Positions 1 through 11,549 of a DNA stretch of 57,700 nucleotides are shown in pieces (positions within the stretch are counted from its first letter, which is position 1; the number at the start of each line of letters is the position of its first letter). The notes under the pieces were generated by a model, which did not search any database, was not told the DNA's origin, and saw only the letters and a program-made list of their open reading frames with translations. The translations under genes were made by a program, and so were the position numbers. Source of the stretch: Acanthamoeba sp. SK_2022b. Its lineage: Eukaryota; Discosea; Longamoebia; Acanthamoebidae. The stretch lies in the NCBI GenBank assembly GCA_027943245.1, contig JANDJZ010000353.1, positions 1 to 57,700 on the forward strand, written 5' to 3'.

Positions 1-1078
1 GCAGCCCTGTCGCAGGTTCGGTTGGTGGCGGGCGAGGACGACGTCGAGGCCGGCGGGGCCCTGTTCCCGGCTCGGGCGCTCGACGCCGACGGCCAGCAGG
101 TCGACCTGCGGCCCCACAACACCTGGTCCGCGCGCGCGCACGAGGTAAGGACGACGCAAACCCGCTCCGTGCGCTTGAGATGAGCGCGACTCACGCCTCG
201 CTTGTGTTGCGTGTGACACGCGTTAGGTGTCGGGGGTGGAGGTGATGGAGGTGCACGCCATCAACGCCGTGGCGCCCTACATCATCACGTCCCAGCTGCT
301 CCCCCTCATGCTCGCCCACTCGCCCGTACGCCTCCCCACTTATTTCCATTATTATAATATTTATATTTTATTTTTTAAAAAAAGAAATAAAAGAATTTAA
401 AAAAATCAAACAAATCGAGAGAGAGAGAAGCTCACGTTACGTGTGTGATGTGTTGGCCGGGGAATCAGAGGCTGGACAAGTACGTGGTGAACGTGTCGAG
501 CATGGAGGGCAAGTTCACGCGCCCTCACAAGGACCATCGCCATCCCCACACCAACATGGCCAAGGTCAGTCTCTCTCTCTCTCTCTCTCTCCTAAACCAC
601 CACACGATCTCTGTGGTTACCACCAAAATGGAAGCCAAGTCTTGACGTGTGTCGAGCAGGCGGCGTTGAACATGATGACATGCACGATGGCGGCCGACTA
701 CGCGCGCGACAACATCTACATCAACTCGGTGGACACTGGCTGGTGCGTGTTGTCCGTGGCCACGCTCTGTATAGATATAGACGCCAGGGGAGGCTTACGC
801 TCGCGCGGTGGCGCTCCCCACCTGACAGGGTGACCAACGAACACGCGTGCGGAAAGGAGGGCTGGGATCACTTCACGCCACCGCTCGATGACATCGACGG
901 GGCCGCCCGCATTCTCCAACCGGTACAACCGCCGCCGCCGCCACGACCCATCGATGCTTGGCTTTGGGTCTGTGTTCTCTGGATCTGACTTGGGACGGTT
1001 CAGATCTTTGAAGGCGTGGCGCGAGGCAACTTCATGTCGGGCCTCTTCCTCAAGGACTACTCGGCCACCTCTTGGTGA
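1..1078 (+). CDS. Short-chain dehydrogenase/reductase, 3' part (5' truncated by window)
   Basis: Exons 1..144, 227..325, 469..564, 660..742, 829..922 and 1004..1078 join in one frame (196 residues plus TGA), all with GT-AG introns. The visible part covers the SDR fold from about beta-4 on: NVSSMEG (beta-5 and catalytic Ser), then TNMAKAALNMM where the YxxxK motif normally sits, then the INSVDTGW segment after beta-6. The Rossmann GxxxGxG end lies outside the window. The usual catalytic Tyr position is Thr (T-N-M-A-K). The Lys is kept. I recall a subgroup of SDRs with a PHTNMAK motif, so this is probably a family trait rather than decay. NAD(P)-dependent oxidoreductase is known for the family; substrate is unknown. 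An AATAAA-like signal follows near 1112. RIC8 starts 130 bp downstream on the same strand. Confidence 0.85.
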
Positions 1079-1207
1079 TGAAGCTTGTGTAAAGATCACG
1101 CCTTCTGTACAAAATAAATGTTATTATAATTATTTAATTATTTGTTTGAAAATACTATTTATTTCCTTTTCTTGTGCCCTATTTTGCAGAGATCTTGTAT
1201 TGGCTAG

Positions 1208-3567
1208 ATGGAAGAGCTCACCACAAAGCTGGAGGTCTTCCTCAACACGCAAAGAGAAGACAACACCGGAAAAGATGAGGCGGAAGCGATGATTGTGGAG
1301 GAACTGGATCGCTTCTACGCAGCTCACGACCGCTCAAGCGCCGTCCTCGGATCGTCAGACTCGCCCGAGCTCGTCGCCCGGTTCGGGTGGGCCACCCGTG
1401 CTGCCTTCATCGCCACCCTCCTGGGCACCCTGCGCTCGCCCTCCGTCTCCCCTGCTGGTACCCTGCTCCTCTCTCATCGCACGTGTAGCGCATTAAAATC
1501 AAATCAAATCAATTTGTTGTTGCATTACACGCATCAACAACTGCTTTGCAGTGTGTACAGCTGTCCTACGCGTCTTCAAGCTGTGCACGCGAGAGGCCCA
1601 ACACTCGGAAGACTTTGCTCAAGTCGAGGTTCGCGCTACTCGCTCTCGCTACATCATCGCGCTACGCGCAGCCTCTCAACCCCCTAAACAAACAACCACC
1701 ACAGGTGCTGGAGCTGATGCTGGCCCACACAAACCTGGAGACCGACAGCGACGAGGTCGCGACTCACCGGCAGCCTGTGGCCGTGGCCGCCGAGGCTCTG
1801 CGATGCATCGTCAACTTGGTCTACCGCTCGTCTGGCGCGCTGGCCCCGCGGCTCTACGCCAACGGCACGCGCCCGTTCCTGGCCGCGCTCGAAGGCGAGC
1901 CCGACCCGGCCCACCGCCTCTCGCTCCTGCGCCTCATCTTCAACTGCTCCCTCGAAAAGGTACTCGACATTGTTTGCATTCCACCGATCTTGCACCGCAT
2001 GACACGCGCACGACACGACACGACACGACACGACACGACACGACACGACACGACACGACACGACACGACACGACACACGCTAGTCGGACAAGCTGCCAGA
2101 ACTGCAGGCGCAGGGCGCGTTGCCGCTCGCCATCCGGGTGCTCAAGCACGCCCTGGACAACATGAGCGGCGGCGGCGGCGCCGACGTCGACGAGCAGGAG
2201 CAGGTGGCCATCGAGGCCCTCCGGCTCATCCTCAACCTCACCCTCCACCTGGGCCCGCTCTCCGACCCGCCCAACCCCCCGCCCAGGCCCCACGAGGTCC
2301 CGCTCTCCTCTTTTCTTTTCTCTTTTTTTTGTTTATTTTTATTCATTTATTTAATTTTGTATAATTTTAAATATTTTTTTAATTGAATTAATTATTTTGT
2401 GAGGACAGGTGGAGGCTTGGCAGCAGCTGGTGCCGCACATTCACCGGGTGATGGAGATGGGCGCGGGCCACCAGCGGCTGCAGCACTTTGCCGTGGCCGT
2501 GCTCGTCAACACGCCCCAGGGCTGCGCCCACCACTTCCGCATCGACCGCGCCAGCGTGGACTCGCTCATCGACTTCCTCCGCCGCCAGTTCGACCAACCC
2601 GAGTGCGCTCCCTCCTCTCTCTCCCTCGCCCCCACCGCGCATGTGTGCTCTGACGCACGCGCGCGCGCGATACAGCGAGACGCAGGTGGCCCCGGTCCTC
2701 ATGGTGCTGGTGGCGATCGCCAAGGGCATCCCCGCGCTGCGCGACTACATGATGGCCCGCTGCTTCCCCGCGCAGCCCCCGCCCCTCTCCACGACCAAGC
2801 CCATCGAGTGCGCCTCCTCTTCCCCTTCCTCCACCACCACCACCGTTCGCTTTCGTCTTGTCTCGTGCAACGAGGCTTGGCTGACGCTTCGGTCAATCGA
2901 GCAGGCCGCCATCGAACTGGCAGGAGAACGAGATCGGGAGCCGCCTGCTCAAGCTCATGACGGCAGTCAACTACGGCCTCAAGCACTACGTCAACGAATT
3001 CATCTTCGTCCTCTGCGCCGAGGAAGGTACACATTTATTTATTTTATGTTTTTATTTTTATTTTTATTTTATGAATACTTTTTTCTATATATATATATTA
3101 AAAAAATATAAATAAAAATAAAAATAAAAACACAAATTAATTTCACGTGCTGCGTAGTGGATGCCTTTGTGCGGATCACTGGCCTGGGCAACGCGGCAGG
3201 TTGGCTGGCCACTCGCAACCTCTTCCAGGGCCTCAAGAACATGGGCTCGGCCACCCCGACCAGCGCCACGTCGTCCAAGTCGTCCAACGACAGGCCAGGC
3301 CAGGCCGGCAAGGGCAAGGGCAAGGAGAAGGGTCCCGAAGACGAGCAAGAAGAGGAGGAGGAGGAGGAAGACGAGTATGAGGAGGACGGGCTGGGGAGGC
3401 TGAGGAGGCGCGGCGGCGGCGCCGACGATCAAGAGCAGGGCGAGGAGAGCGGGAAGGACGAGGCCAGCCTGCTCGACCTCATCGACAAGATGGAGAGGCT
3501 GCAGCAGCTGGGCGTCATCAAAGTCATGCCGGCCCACGACGCCGCCAAGAAGAAGGACCACAAGTAG
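1208..3567 (+). CDS. RIC8: RIC8/synembryn, G-alpha chaperone and exchange factor
   Basis: Eight exons (1208..1457, 1552..1628, 1705..1959, 2084..2296, 2409..2602, 2676..2807, 2905..3026, 3158..3567) join with closed phases into 550 residues, the usual RIC8 length. Recognisable armadillo-type segments are EALRCIVNLVYRS, LLRLIFNCSLEK, ALRLILNLTLHL, and the best conserved part, NEIGSRLLKLM followed by NEFIFVLCAEE and then RITGLGNAAGWLATR. This last stretch matches the FIKYTGYGNAAG region of animal and fungal RIC8. The family folds nascent G-alpha subunits and acts as a cytosolic GEF. The C-terminal tail (about residues 455-550) is Lys/Ser-rich then a long Glu/Asp run, as in other RIC8 tails that carry phospho-regulation sites. 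Intron 3 holds a CGACA microsatellite. Confidence 0.9.
2009..2077. repeat. (CGACA)n microsatellite in RIC8 intron 3
   Basis: About 13 tandem copies of the pentamer CGACA lie wholly inside the 124-bp intron between 1959 and 2084. Open frames through it on both strands are repeat artefacts. Confidence 0.9.
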
Positions 3568-4152
3568 CAGCCCCCTACCCCCCCCCCGATGCAGTCGGAC
3601 CGCCAGCTGCAGTAGCTCTACAGTCTTCATCTTCATCTTCGTCTGCCACATCGCCCACCCACCCCAATTAATAATTGCATTGTAATCTCATCCCATTCAA
3701 GACAAATACTAATATATTCTATGAGCGGCCGATATCGGCCAATAACCTGGTGCCCTTTAGTTGATGGCGCTGGTGGACATGATGTCACCATGTTTGCTGG
3801 TGAACACCAACCCGACTCCTCCCACAGCGGCACAGGAGTAGAACATGTACGGGCCACGTGGTGATCCTCTATGGATTCACCGCTCATGGCTACTTCCTCC
3901 CCAGTACACTGTCGGCAGATATATCCCAGCTACGCCCGCTCTTCAACCATGAGCTCTGTGTGGTGGGCCAGCCTCGTTGAGTAGTCAAAGTCGCTTGATC
4001 TCCCAAGAAAAGCCCTACCCTTGCCCTGTCGTTCTCTTAAGAAGCTGAGGACCTACAACGCCAAGGTAGGTTATCCAAATATAGACGGACCTCAAACGGA
4101 GTAGCCCACGAAGAAAGAAAATAATCGAAAGCAAAATCAAAAGTCAGGCACC
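3568..4152. other. Intergenic spacer, RIC8 to GT61 gene
   Basis: No supportable gene. The spacer holds the RIC8 3' end and the presumed promoter of the next gene. The only distinct item is a perfect 14-bp palindrome, GGCCGATATCGGCC, at 3727..3740, next to a CCAAT pentamer. Confidence 0.5.
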
Positions 4153-7076
4153 ATGGTGATGCTTAGGTCGGTGGGCGTGTCCGGCTTCTTGGCAGTTTTG
4201 ATGGTGTTCGTCGTGCTTTTAGTGGCCGATGTTGGTTATCTGGCTCACTTCGGGCCCCAATACCGGCAAACACTGGACTGTGGGACATCTTCGAACGTAT
4301 CAACCCCCGCATCCAATAACTCGACGGAGAAGGTGGTGGAGAAGGTGGTGGAGAAGGTGGTGGTGAAGGTGGTGGAGAAGGTGGTGGAGGTGAAGGTGGA
4401 GGAGAAGGAAAAGGAGAAGCGCTACACAGAGGTGGAATGTAGGGAGCGCGGCTCCTATTGCGTCTACTCTAATCTATGTTATGACGGCAACGGGGTACGC
4501 TCCCTTGCGAGCCCAGCACGAGCAAGATATAGGTGGTTAGAGCTTTATTCAGAAAATAGAATATTGTATATTGGAATATTTTTTTTCTTATTTTTTTGAC
4601 TCCTTGCCGCGTATCAGTTCGTGATGCTGGGAGAAGAGAGCGGAAGTGGGGACAGTGCGACACCGTTCGAGAGCCCGAACGTTTACAGGAGCTCCAATGT
4701 CTATTACGACGTTGGTAAGCAGCAAGACACTACTTGCTTGATGCCACACGCATTGCGCTTAGAGCTACCTGTCTCTTTCTCTCTTTCTCTTCTTCTCCTT
4801 TCACATTCTTGAGCAGAGGCGGTCATGTATAGGAACCCGGATTCGTTGCTGCCGCGCAACCAGAAGTTCTCTGCTCGAGTGATGCCAGCGTCGCTGGTCT
4901 ATGACTCCGCGACCACGAACCTGCCGCTCTACTTGCCCAACGGGACGGACATCCCTTCTCCGGTTCGTTCTGTCTCACCTTCGTGGCTCCATGCCAAGTC
5001 TTGACCGCCGAGGTGATCGGTGATGTGCGTTCACAGCCCGACGGCCCTCTGGAGGTGATCTGGCTTGATGGCTCGTTCTACGTGCAGACCGGCGGTTCGT
5101 TTCCCAGCTCCCATTCAGATTTTAAATCCCGGTTTACCTCAACCCATACATCGTTATTGTCTGTTTCTGTATTCAACAGACGGGGCCGGCCATGCGTGCA
5201 CCAACCCTTGGCACTGGTGAGAGCACTCCCACCGTTGCGTTCGCTGTCGGCCATTCTCCTCTCCCCTGTCAGTTTCTCTCTCTCTCTCTCTTACACACTC
5301 TCACACTCCACACTGTACTCTCTTCACTCGGGTTGCCGGTGGTGATGGCTTTCCACAGGGCTTTAGGGACCGTGCCACTGTGGACCGACCAGTTCATCAA
5401 CTCCACAATGCAGGATGTAGTTCGTCATTCGATCGTCTACGACGCCAACAAGAAGGAGATGACTCAATCAGAACCCTCCTATCCCGTGCGCCCCTCCACA
5501 ATTCAATTCCTCCCAACACCAACTCACTCTTTCTTTCCATGCCTTTTGGCCCACCACAGGCCAAAGATCACTTCTTGCTGCCATCGATGGACTACATCCT
5601 GAGTACGAGGACCTGCAGCAGATATCTCACCTCACGACGCGCTAACGCCTCCCTCCACGCGGTGGCTCTGACGACCACCTGCAGGTTTGTGTGGGCGAGA
5701 CTATCGACCTTGGCAGGAGGGTCTGCTACGTTCAGTCGCGCCAGAGTCCTCCAAAATCCTCAAGCTGCAGAACCTCGCGTGAGTGTCCCCCCCTCACCAT
5801 GATTGCACACAACCGCAACTAATTTGGGCGCACGCAGAGCCAAGCACCCTGAAGATGACACGCCGCCGCTCGACACGAGCAAGTACACGGGACTCGGTCC
5901 GGTGGTACAGGGCGAGGGCAATCTCGGGCTGGCGCCCCACAAGCGGTACCACGGACTGGCTGAGGATTACCGCGCGCATGTGCTAACCGCCCACCTCCCA
6001 CACTCCAAGGCTGCTGTGCTCGAAGAAGGCCGTGCTGCACGCCAATCAGTACACCATCTTCAGCAGCATCCCCGAGTGGCGCCATTTCCGTAACAAGGTG
6101 CACCCGGCCCCGCTACGTATCCACCTCAACCCTATACACTGCAGCTGAGCGAGTGCTGTGGTGACAGGTCCTCGCCCACACAAACCTGACACACCTGGTC
6201 GATCCCCGGAAGCCTCCGGCCAAGGTAGTGTTCAAGAACTCGGGCCGCAGCGCGTTGAATCTTGAAGGTGACTCACCCTGGTCCAGCCAGTGCTGTTGGC
6301 GCTCAACCACAACAACTCACATCTTTTGTTCGAAACGCCAACGGCAGAGCTATTGGCGGTGTGCCGAAAGTACACAACCTGCGAGCTAAGCTCCGAGTGG
6401 GGCTGGGGCACTTCCTTCACGACGCAGGCACGCTCACCACATCTCGCCTGGCCACCAACCTATTGGCCGCCCTAACAAAGCTTTCGTGGGCGGGCAGGTT
6501 GAGGAGGTGGCGAGCGCAGGGCTCTTCATCGGCACACACGGCGCAGGCATGGCAAACATGTTGTTCGTTCCTCCCAACGGCGCCGTAATCGAGCTCTTCC
6601 CGTACAAGTGGTGGCCCGACATGTACCGCCGGCTGGTATAGCCCCCCCCCCGGTAATCAAAAAGAGATACAAGGTTGTTCTCTGACCCGCACTCCGAAAC
6701 ACAGGCAAACGAGATGGGGGTAGGCTACTTCATGGTGGCCAGCTACGAACGACCACCCTCGATGCCTGAAGACGACTACTGCACCTCCATCACCGCCATG
6801 CAATTTCCCCGTACCTATGCCCCCTTTCAAGCCACCGCCTTTTGCGTGCTCTCTCTCTCTCTCTCTCGCCTAACCCTTGGGCCATGGGCAGACGACGGGT
6901 GCACGCACAAAGTCAAGTACGAGCCCTTCAACCTGCCCGTGGCTGAATTCGAGAGCACCCTCATCAACGCTCTTCAGTCGATCGGAGTCAACGCCCTACA
7001 GACAGCTTTCCCCAGCCCACCTCCTCTCTCCGAGCCTCCCTCTGAGCCTCCCTCCGAGCCTCCCTCCGGGCCTTAA
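4153..7076 (+). CDS. GT61-family glycosyltransferase, type II membrane protein
   Basis: Fifteen exons close in phase to 596 residues: 4153..4494, 4618..4714, 4817..4962, 5013..5094, 5180..5216, 5359..5485, 5560..5602, 5685..5778, 5838..5979, 6026..6097, 6168..6267, 6348..6427, 6498..6635, 6705..6810, 6892..7076. The N terminus is a signal anchor (about residues 10-32), followed by a VVEK-repeat stalk (about 56-85) that should be helical. The C-terminal half carries the DUF563/GT61 signature GLFIGTHGAGMANMLFV (about 464-480), then NGAVIELFPYKWW. The family includes O-GlcNAc, xylosyl- and arabinosyl-transferases of the ER/Golgi; donor and acceptor cannot be told here. The 3' end has three SEPP repeats. 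The intron after 6427 begins GC, not GT. The short introns 4963..5012 and 5980..6025 are the least certain joins. Confidence 0.85.
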
Positions 7077-7224
7077 ACAAACCCACTGCTCGCCAATTGG
7101 CGACTGGACAGCGGGGCAGGAATCAGGGCAAGGTCGACCTTGAAGGACTCGTTGCGCAGATGTGCAAGTTTTGTTGGTGAATTTTTGTTTCGCGTTCGCT
7201 TTTGGTAGTACATTTTGCTGTTCA

Positions 7225-9447
7225 TCATCTCTGGCCTGTCTTCTTCCAGCGAAGGCCGCACCTGTTGGCACCAAGAGCAACGATGAGCCGGTATGCACAG
7301 AAGCAGGGGATGTGAACGAATGAATTTAGAGCAGATGGCGTACGCGTTGCAGAGTGTGCCCTTGCCCTTGGGGCCTGTGCGCCATTCGGGAGTCGACGTG
7401 GCGCCGCAGTGCATGCACGTGCGTCCAGTCATCACTCGTGGGGCGTGCCTCTTCCCGCCCTTCTTGCCATTCTGCCCGGGTCAAGTCAGAGAAAAGTGTC
7501 CAATAGGAAGCTTGGTATTTAAAAAATGCTGCGCCCTTCGCCATTGGCCGTTTCGCCGTTGCAGTAGAACGGGGAGACAAGATTGATAGACAAGATTGGC
7601 AGAGGCTACGAAATTTCGATACCAGACTCACCTCCAATTTGCCCTTTTTGGCCACTCCCATGGAATAAAGTGTAAAAAAGAGATAGCAACATTTAAGTAA
7701 AAACATTAAAGGAGTTATGCGTCTCACGTACCCTGCGTCGGCTGGGCCACGGATTGGCCGCGCGTTCCGGGGAGGTGGAAGGAGACGATGAAGAGGACGA
7801 CACCTTCCGTCGCAAGGACGACGACGAAGAGGTCTTCCTTGAGATCGCCCTGGTGGTCGGCGAGCGACGGTGCCCAGCCTCGTCGTAGTCAGAGTCCGAT
7901 CTCTCTTCATCATCGTCCTCTTCGTCAATAATGTAGTGGAACAGTCCATCATCTCCATCGTCAGCCTTGTCCTCTTCCACCTTCGCTTCCGTCTTCATCT
8001 TCTCCCTTTTGCTCCGCTTCTTTTCCTTCTTCTTGTCGCCTGCTTGCTTTTCTTTCTCCTTCATCTTCTTGATCTGCTGCTCGCCTTCCTCGTGGTCTCG
8101 TCGCCGCTTGCCAACCACGCTTGCCGTCACTGTGGCGGTCGAGGCCATCTGTCGGTCGTCATCGTCGTTGTCGTCGTCATCGAGAGCGACACCGGCGCCG
8201 GCGAGCAGGGCTGCGTGCTGCATGCGGAGGAGGTACATCCGCTGCAGGATCTCGTGGGCCGGCAGGTCGTCATCGTCATTGGTCGCCGGCGTGGAGGCTG
8301 ACGTCACCGATGGCAAAGAAGAGGGCGAGGCGGCGTAGAGGGCCGGCGACGTCGGGGCGGAGGAGGCGTGGACGGGAGACGACGGGGCGGACGACGAGAA
8401 GAACGAAAGCGAAGGCGACGAGGCAGAAGAATCGGGGTAGGGCGACAGGGCGTCGCCGGCCTTGCGATCCCTTTCGCCGTCGTCGTCCACGCTCGCCAAG
8501 GCATCATGTTTGTTGTTGTTGCTATGGTTGATGGAGTCGTCACGGACTTGGATCCCGAGATCGTGGCGGGTCGGCAACATGACGAAGCCGAGCGAGGCCG
8601 GCAAGGCGAGGAGTGACGGGGGCACGGAAGGCAGGACCGAGCTCGACATGAACATCGCCATCGCGCTGTGGGGGTGGCTGCTGGCGTGCTGCTGGCGGAC
8701 CGGAGTGAAGGTGTCGGAAGGAGGGATAACGATTCCATGAGGCAGCTGCTCGCCGTTGGACGCCTGGTTGTGTTGAAGTGAAATGACGGGATATGTCCAA
8801 AATACAGCACTGGTTAGGGTTGTTCTTGCGAATGCCATTGGTGGGCCAATCCCAGTAATTCCACAGAAGGTAAATTATTGTGGGTCGATCTCGGGTGCTA
8901 AGGAGCCGGTGAAGAAAAAGATCACAACGCCAAGAGAGAAAGGGGAGAGGCGGTTATGTGGACGATTTGGCGATGACAACATCGCTGCTCGTTTGTTCGC
9001 CACCACGATGCGGAGAAGAACGTTTGGCGAACCACCCGACGAGTGTGCATCACCGCCCGAAGTGCGCCACAATTTTTAGTGATGTGGTGGTCACCGATCG
9101 CCACACAGGTCTCCCGATAAATTGGGGTGACAGGAAGGCCACGCGACGAAGGGAGGGTTTGCCTCTTCTTCGTCGTGAGGCTTCGCCGCAGGCAACATAG
9201 GTTACCGATTGGCGGCCAAACAACAAACAACAAACAAAAATAGAGAACAACACACCAACTACGTAGAAGTACCAGAGAGATAACATGTAGTAAGAGCCAC
9301 GGACAAGAAAAGGAGGGAGAGATGGATAACCTTGTAGATCTTCGTTGAGGATGAGGACGACGTCGGCGAATCCAAGGAACCATCTCCTTCTCGCCGAGGT
9401 CGTGCGGGCGGGTACGGCGGAAGCGAAAGCAGCAGGTTGTAGTTCAT
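7225..9447 (-). CDS. GATA-type zinc-finger protein
   Basis: Four minus-strand exons, 9331..9447, 7732..8763, 7344..7471 and 7225..7261, close in phase to 437 residues. The last 50 residues form a single GATA finger: CMHCGATSTPEWRTGPKGKG, then TLCNA, then CGLRWKKTGQR and stop. This is Cys-x2-Cys-x17/18-Cys-x2-Cys with the TPEWRxGP loop. The intron cuts the finger inside the CNAC zinc motif, so the unspliced frame reads CNAY. A Lys/Arg-rich stretch precedes the finger and may be a nuclear signal. The rest is low complexity: Ser/Pro-rich, acidic DDDD tracts, a Lys-rich coil (about 230-270), and a short predicted helix HEILQRMYLLRMQ. It is probably a nuclear, GATA-site DNA-binding transcription regulator; targets are unknown. 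The start at 9447 is the first ATG of an open exon ending in a good donor. Confidence 0.8.
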
Positions 9448-10265
9448 CGTCTGAGGCCGTCCTTGGGGATGGTGAAGTGAAAATCTCCCGGCGCTCTGAC
9501 CGAGGAGACGATGGTCGGTGTCAGCTGGGCTCCGAGGCAGCTCTCGGTCCGATCGGGCCCCGACAAAAGCAGAAGTCAGAAGTACGTGTGGGTACCTCAG
9601 TGCTTATCTCAGTCTCTGTCCTTTGTGCAAAAAGCAAGAAGAGGTTTGGTCGGCAAAGACAGTGGAAGGTGGATGGATGTTTCAACGAAGGTAAAAAGAT
9701 AAGTAGTAGTAAGGAAGTGATCAGATGGCGTTGGGGCTTTTCGAGAGTGTGAAGTTGCGTGTAGAACGTATGGGCCGAAGAAGGTCCGGTGTGGCGAGAG
9801 TACCGTCGAGAAGGGCTGAGATAGCCTGCAGTGTGAGAGAAAAGAGGTGTGTAGCTGGCGGCGGCGAACGCTTATCTCCATGCTTCTCGGCCATTGGCTG
9901 ACCGGTTGTATGACGACACAAAATAACAAGTTCACGAGGAGCGGACTTCAGCACTGTCGCCGTGGACCTATAGGAAACTTCGAAGCTTCGAAATTTCCAC
10001 CTGCCACAAAAGAAGCACCAACAATTTCTGGCCTTGGTGACGAAACCCCGAGTTGTCATCACCCGCCCAACCTTATCGTTGAAACCCAACAACTATGTTG
10101 GTTGAAATAACGTGGAGCTTATGACCATAAAAGAGATTGCGCACGTAGACAGTAAATTCTCTCTCTACTTGATGCATCGTTATTCTCCTTCCCGCTTGCA
10201 GATAACGTTGGTCCATGTTGTTGGCGTCTGTAGAAGTGCAATCTCGTGAGGAGAGCAGATACAAA
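9448..10265. other. Intergenic spacer with promoter of the GATA-finger gene
   Basis: No exon chain found on either strand. It should hold the minus-strand promoter of the GATA-finger gene and the 3' end of the next minus-strand gene. A CCAAT-type ATTGG sequence is visible near 9893. Confidence 0.4.
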
Positions 10266-11525
10266 TCAAAGCGTGGCTGGCCGTGGTCGAATGGGCGTGA
10301 GGGTGGCGTTGCCTGGCGAGGCGAGTAGGGAGGACCACGGCACGGGAACGGAAGACGGCAGCGTGAGGCATGGGATCGCTGTTGTCGCCCCCAACGGCAT
10401 CGGCCACGACAGAGTTGTCGCTGGCGGCGCAGAAGACATAGAAATAGGGCCAGCTACCGGGATCGACATCGGAGCTGCCGCTGGAGAAGGGGGAGTAGTA
10501 GGAGCGATCGGCGAGGAGGAGGAGGATGCTGATGTCGGCGAAGAAGGTGGAGACCGCAGGTGAGGACCGGCAGACGAGGGCAGGGATCGGAGTTGGCGTC
10601 TAGCTAACGGCGCTGCTGACGTCATCGCCACCTTTGGTCGTGGCAGGGCAGATAAGGGCGGAACGGGCAGCTGTGATGGTGCGAAGGAGTGCAGGGGGGC
10701 GCTCGTGGCCGCGACGCTAGACTCGAAGGAAGGCGGCACGGTCGCATCGTCGTGCTGCGCTGGCGCGCCGAATCGTTTTCGCAGGTAGAGCTGGTGCAGC
10801 ACCAGGTGGGCTCGGGAGGTGATCCGCACCGCCCGAGGCAGGCGCGGCTCGTCCTTGTTGCGCGCCTCCTCTTCCTTGTCCGTGAGCCGTTCAGGCTCCC
10901 GAGTCGCAGGCCGTGGTGGCTCGTCGCCCACGAGTTGCGGCAGCTGGCGGTCTGCCTCCACGCCCACGACCACGTCCATCGCCTTCTCGGCATGGCCTCG
11001 CTCTAGGGCCTCTTCGGCCGGGTGGCTCGTGACATCGGTCTCGCTGTCCGTATCAGCGAGGTCACGCACCAATGTAGAAGCAGAGAGTGACGAAGTAGAA
11101 GTCGAAGTTGTGGTAGATAAAGAGGAGGAGAAGGAGGAAGAGGAAGAGGAAGAGGGAGTCCTCTTCAGCTTCTTGTGGGCTGGCCGACGCATAGCGTCGG
11201 CTTGCGGGAAGCGGCGGCGGTCCACGTGAAGGGACATCAAGGCCTCCACGGCGTCCTTGTCTTTGGTATCGGCGATTTTGCTGACGTGGCGCGACGGCGA
11301 TGGTGAGGCCACGGTCTCGGGCTCCGATTCGTCGTTCTGGCCTTCGTCATCCTTGGTCCCCTCATGCGTGGCCAACATCGACCACTCGGACTTCCTCTTC
11401 TTGTTGACGGACAACACGTCTTTCTTCTGCGCCTTCTTCAGCATCGCCCTCGGGGTCGTCATTGTCATCGCCACAGACCCGCTGGCGGCCAACTCTTGGC
11501 CGGTGTGGGTAGGCTCGACTTCCAT
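10266..11525 (-). CDS. Hypothetical low-complexity protein, possibly nuclear
   Basis: One long minus-strand exon gives 419 residues from the ATG at 11525 (MEVEPTHTGQEL). The frame stays open upstream to a splice acceptor (TTTCCACAG, ending at about 11550), so a 5'-UTR intron or an extra coding exon is likely. I recognise no domain. Visible features are Lys/Arg clusters (KKAQKKD, NKKRKSE, HKKLKR), a 20-residue Ser/Thr tract, Asp/Glu-rich stretches, one ordered-looking segment SRAHLVLHQLYLRKRF, and a Pro/Ala/Ser-rich C-terminal third. The build (Ser tracts, basic clusters, one short conserved-looking helix) resembles its upstream neighbour, the GATA-finger protein, but without a zinc finger. 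Codon choice within the Ser tract varies, which favours real coding. Confidence 0.55.
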   Translation of the reverse strand: MEVEPTHTGQELAASGSVAMTMTTPRAMLKKAQKKDVLSVNKKRKSEWSMLATHEGTKDDEGQNDESEPETVASPSPSRHVSKIADTKDKDAVEALMSLHVDRRRFPQADAMRRPAHKKLKRTPSSSSSSSFSSSLSTTTSTSTSSLSASTLVRDLADTDSETDVTSHPAEEALERGHAEKAMDVVVGVEADRQLPQLVGDEPPRPATREPERLTDKEEEARNKDEPRLPRAVRITSRAHLVLHQLYLRKRFGAPAQHDDATVPPSFESSVAATSAPLHSFAPSQLPVPPLSALPRPKVAMTSAAPLARRQLRSLPSSAGPHLRSPPSSPTSASSSSSPIAPTTPPSPAAAPMSIPVAGPISMSSAPPATTLSWPMPLGATTAIPCLTLPSSVPVPWSSLLASPGNATLTPIRPRPATL

Positions 11526-11549
11526 CAGCGTGTGCTTCACGTTGTGCCT

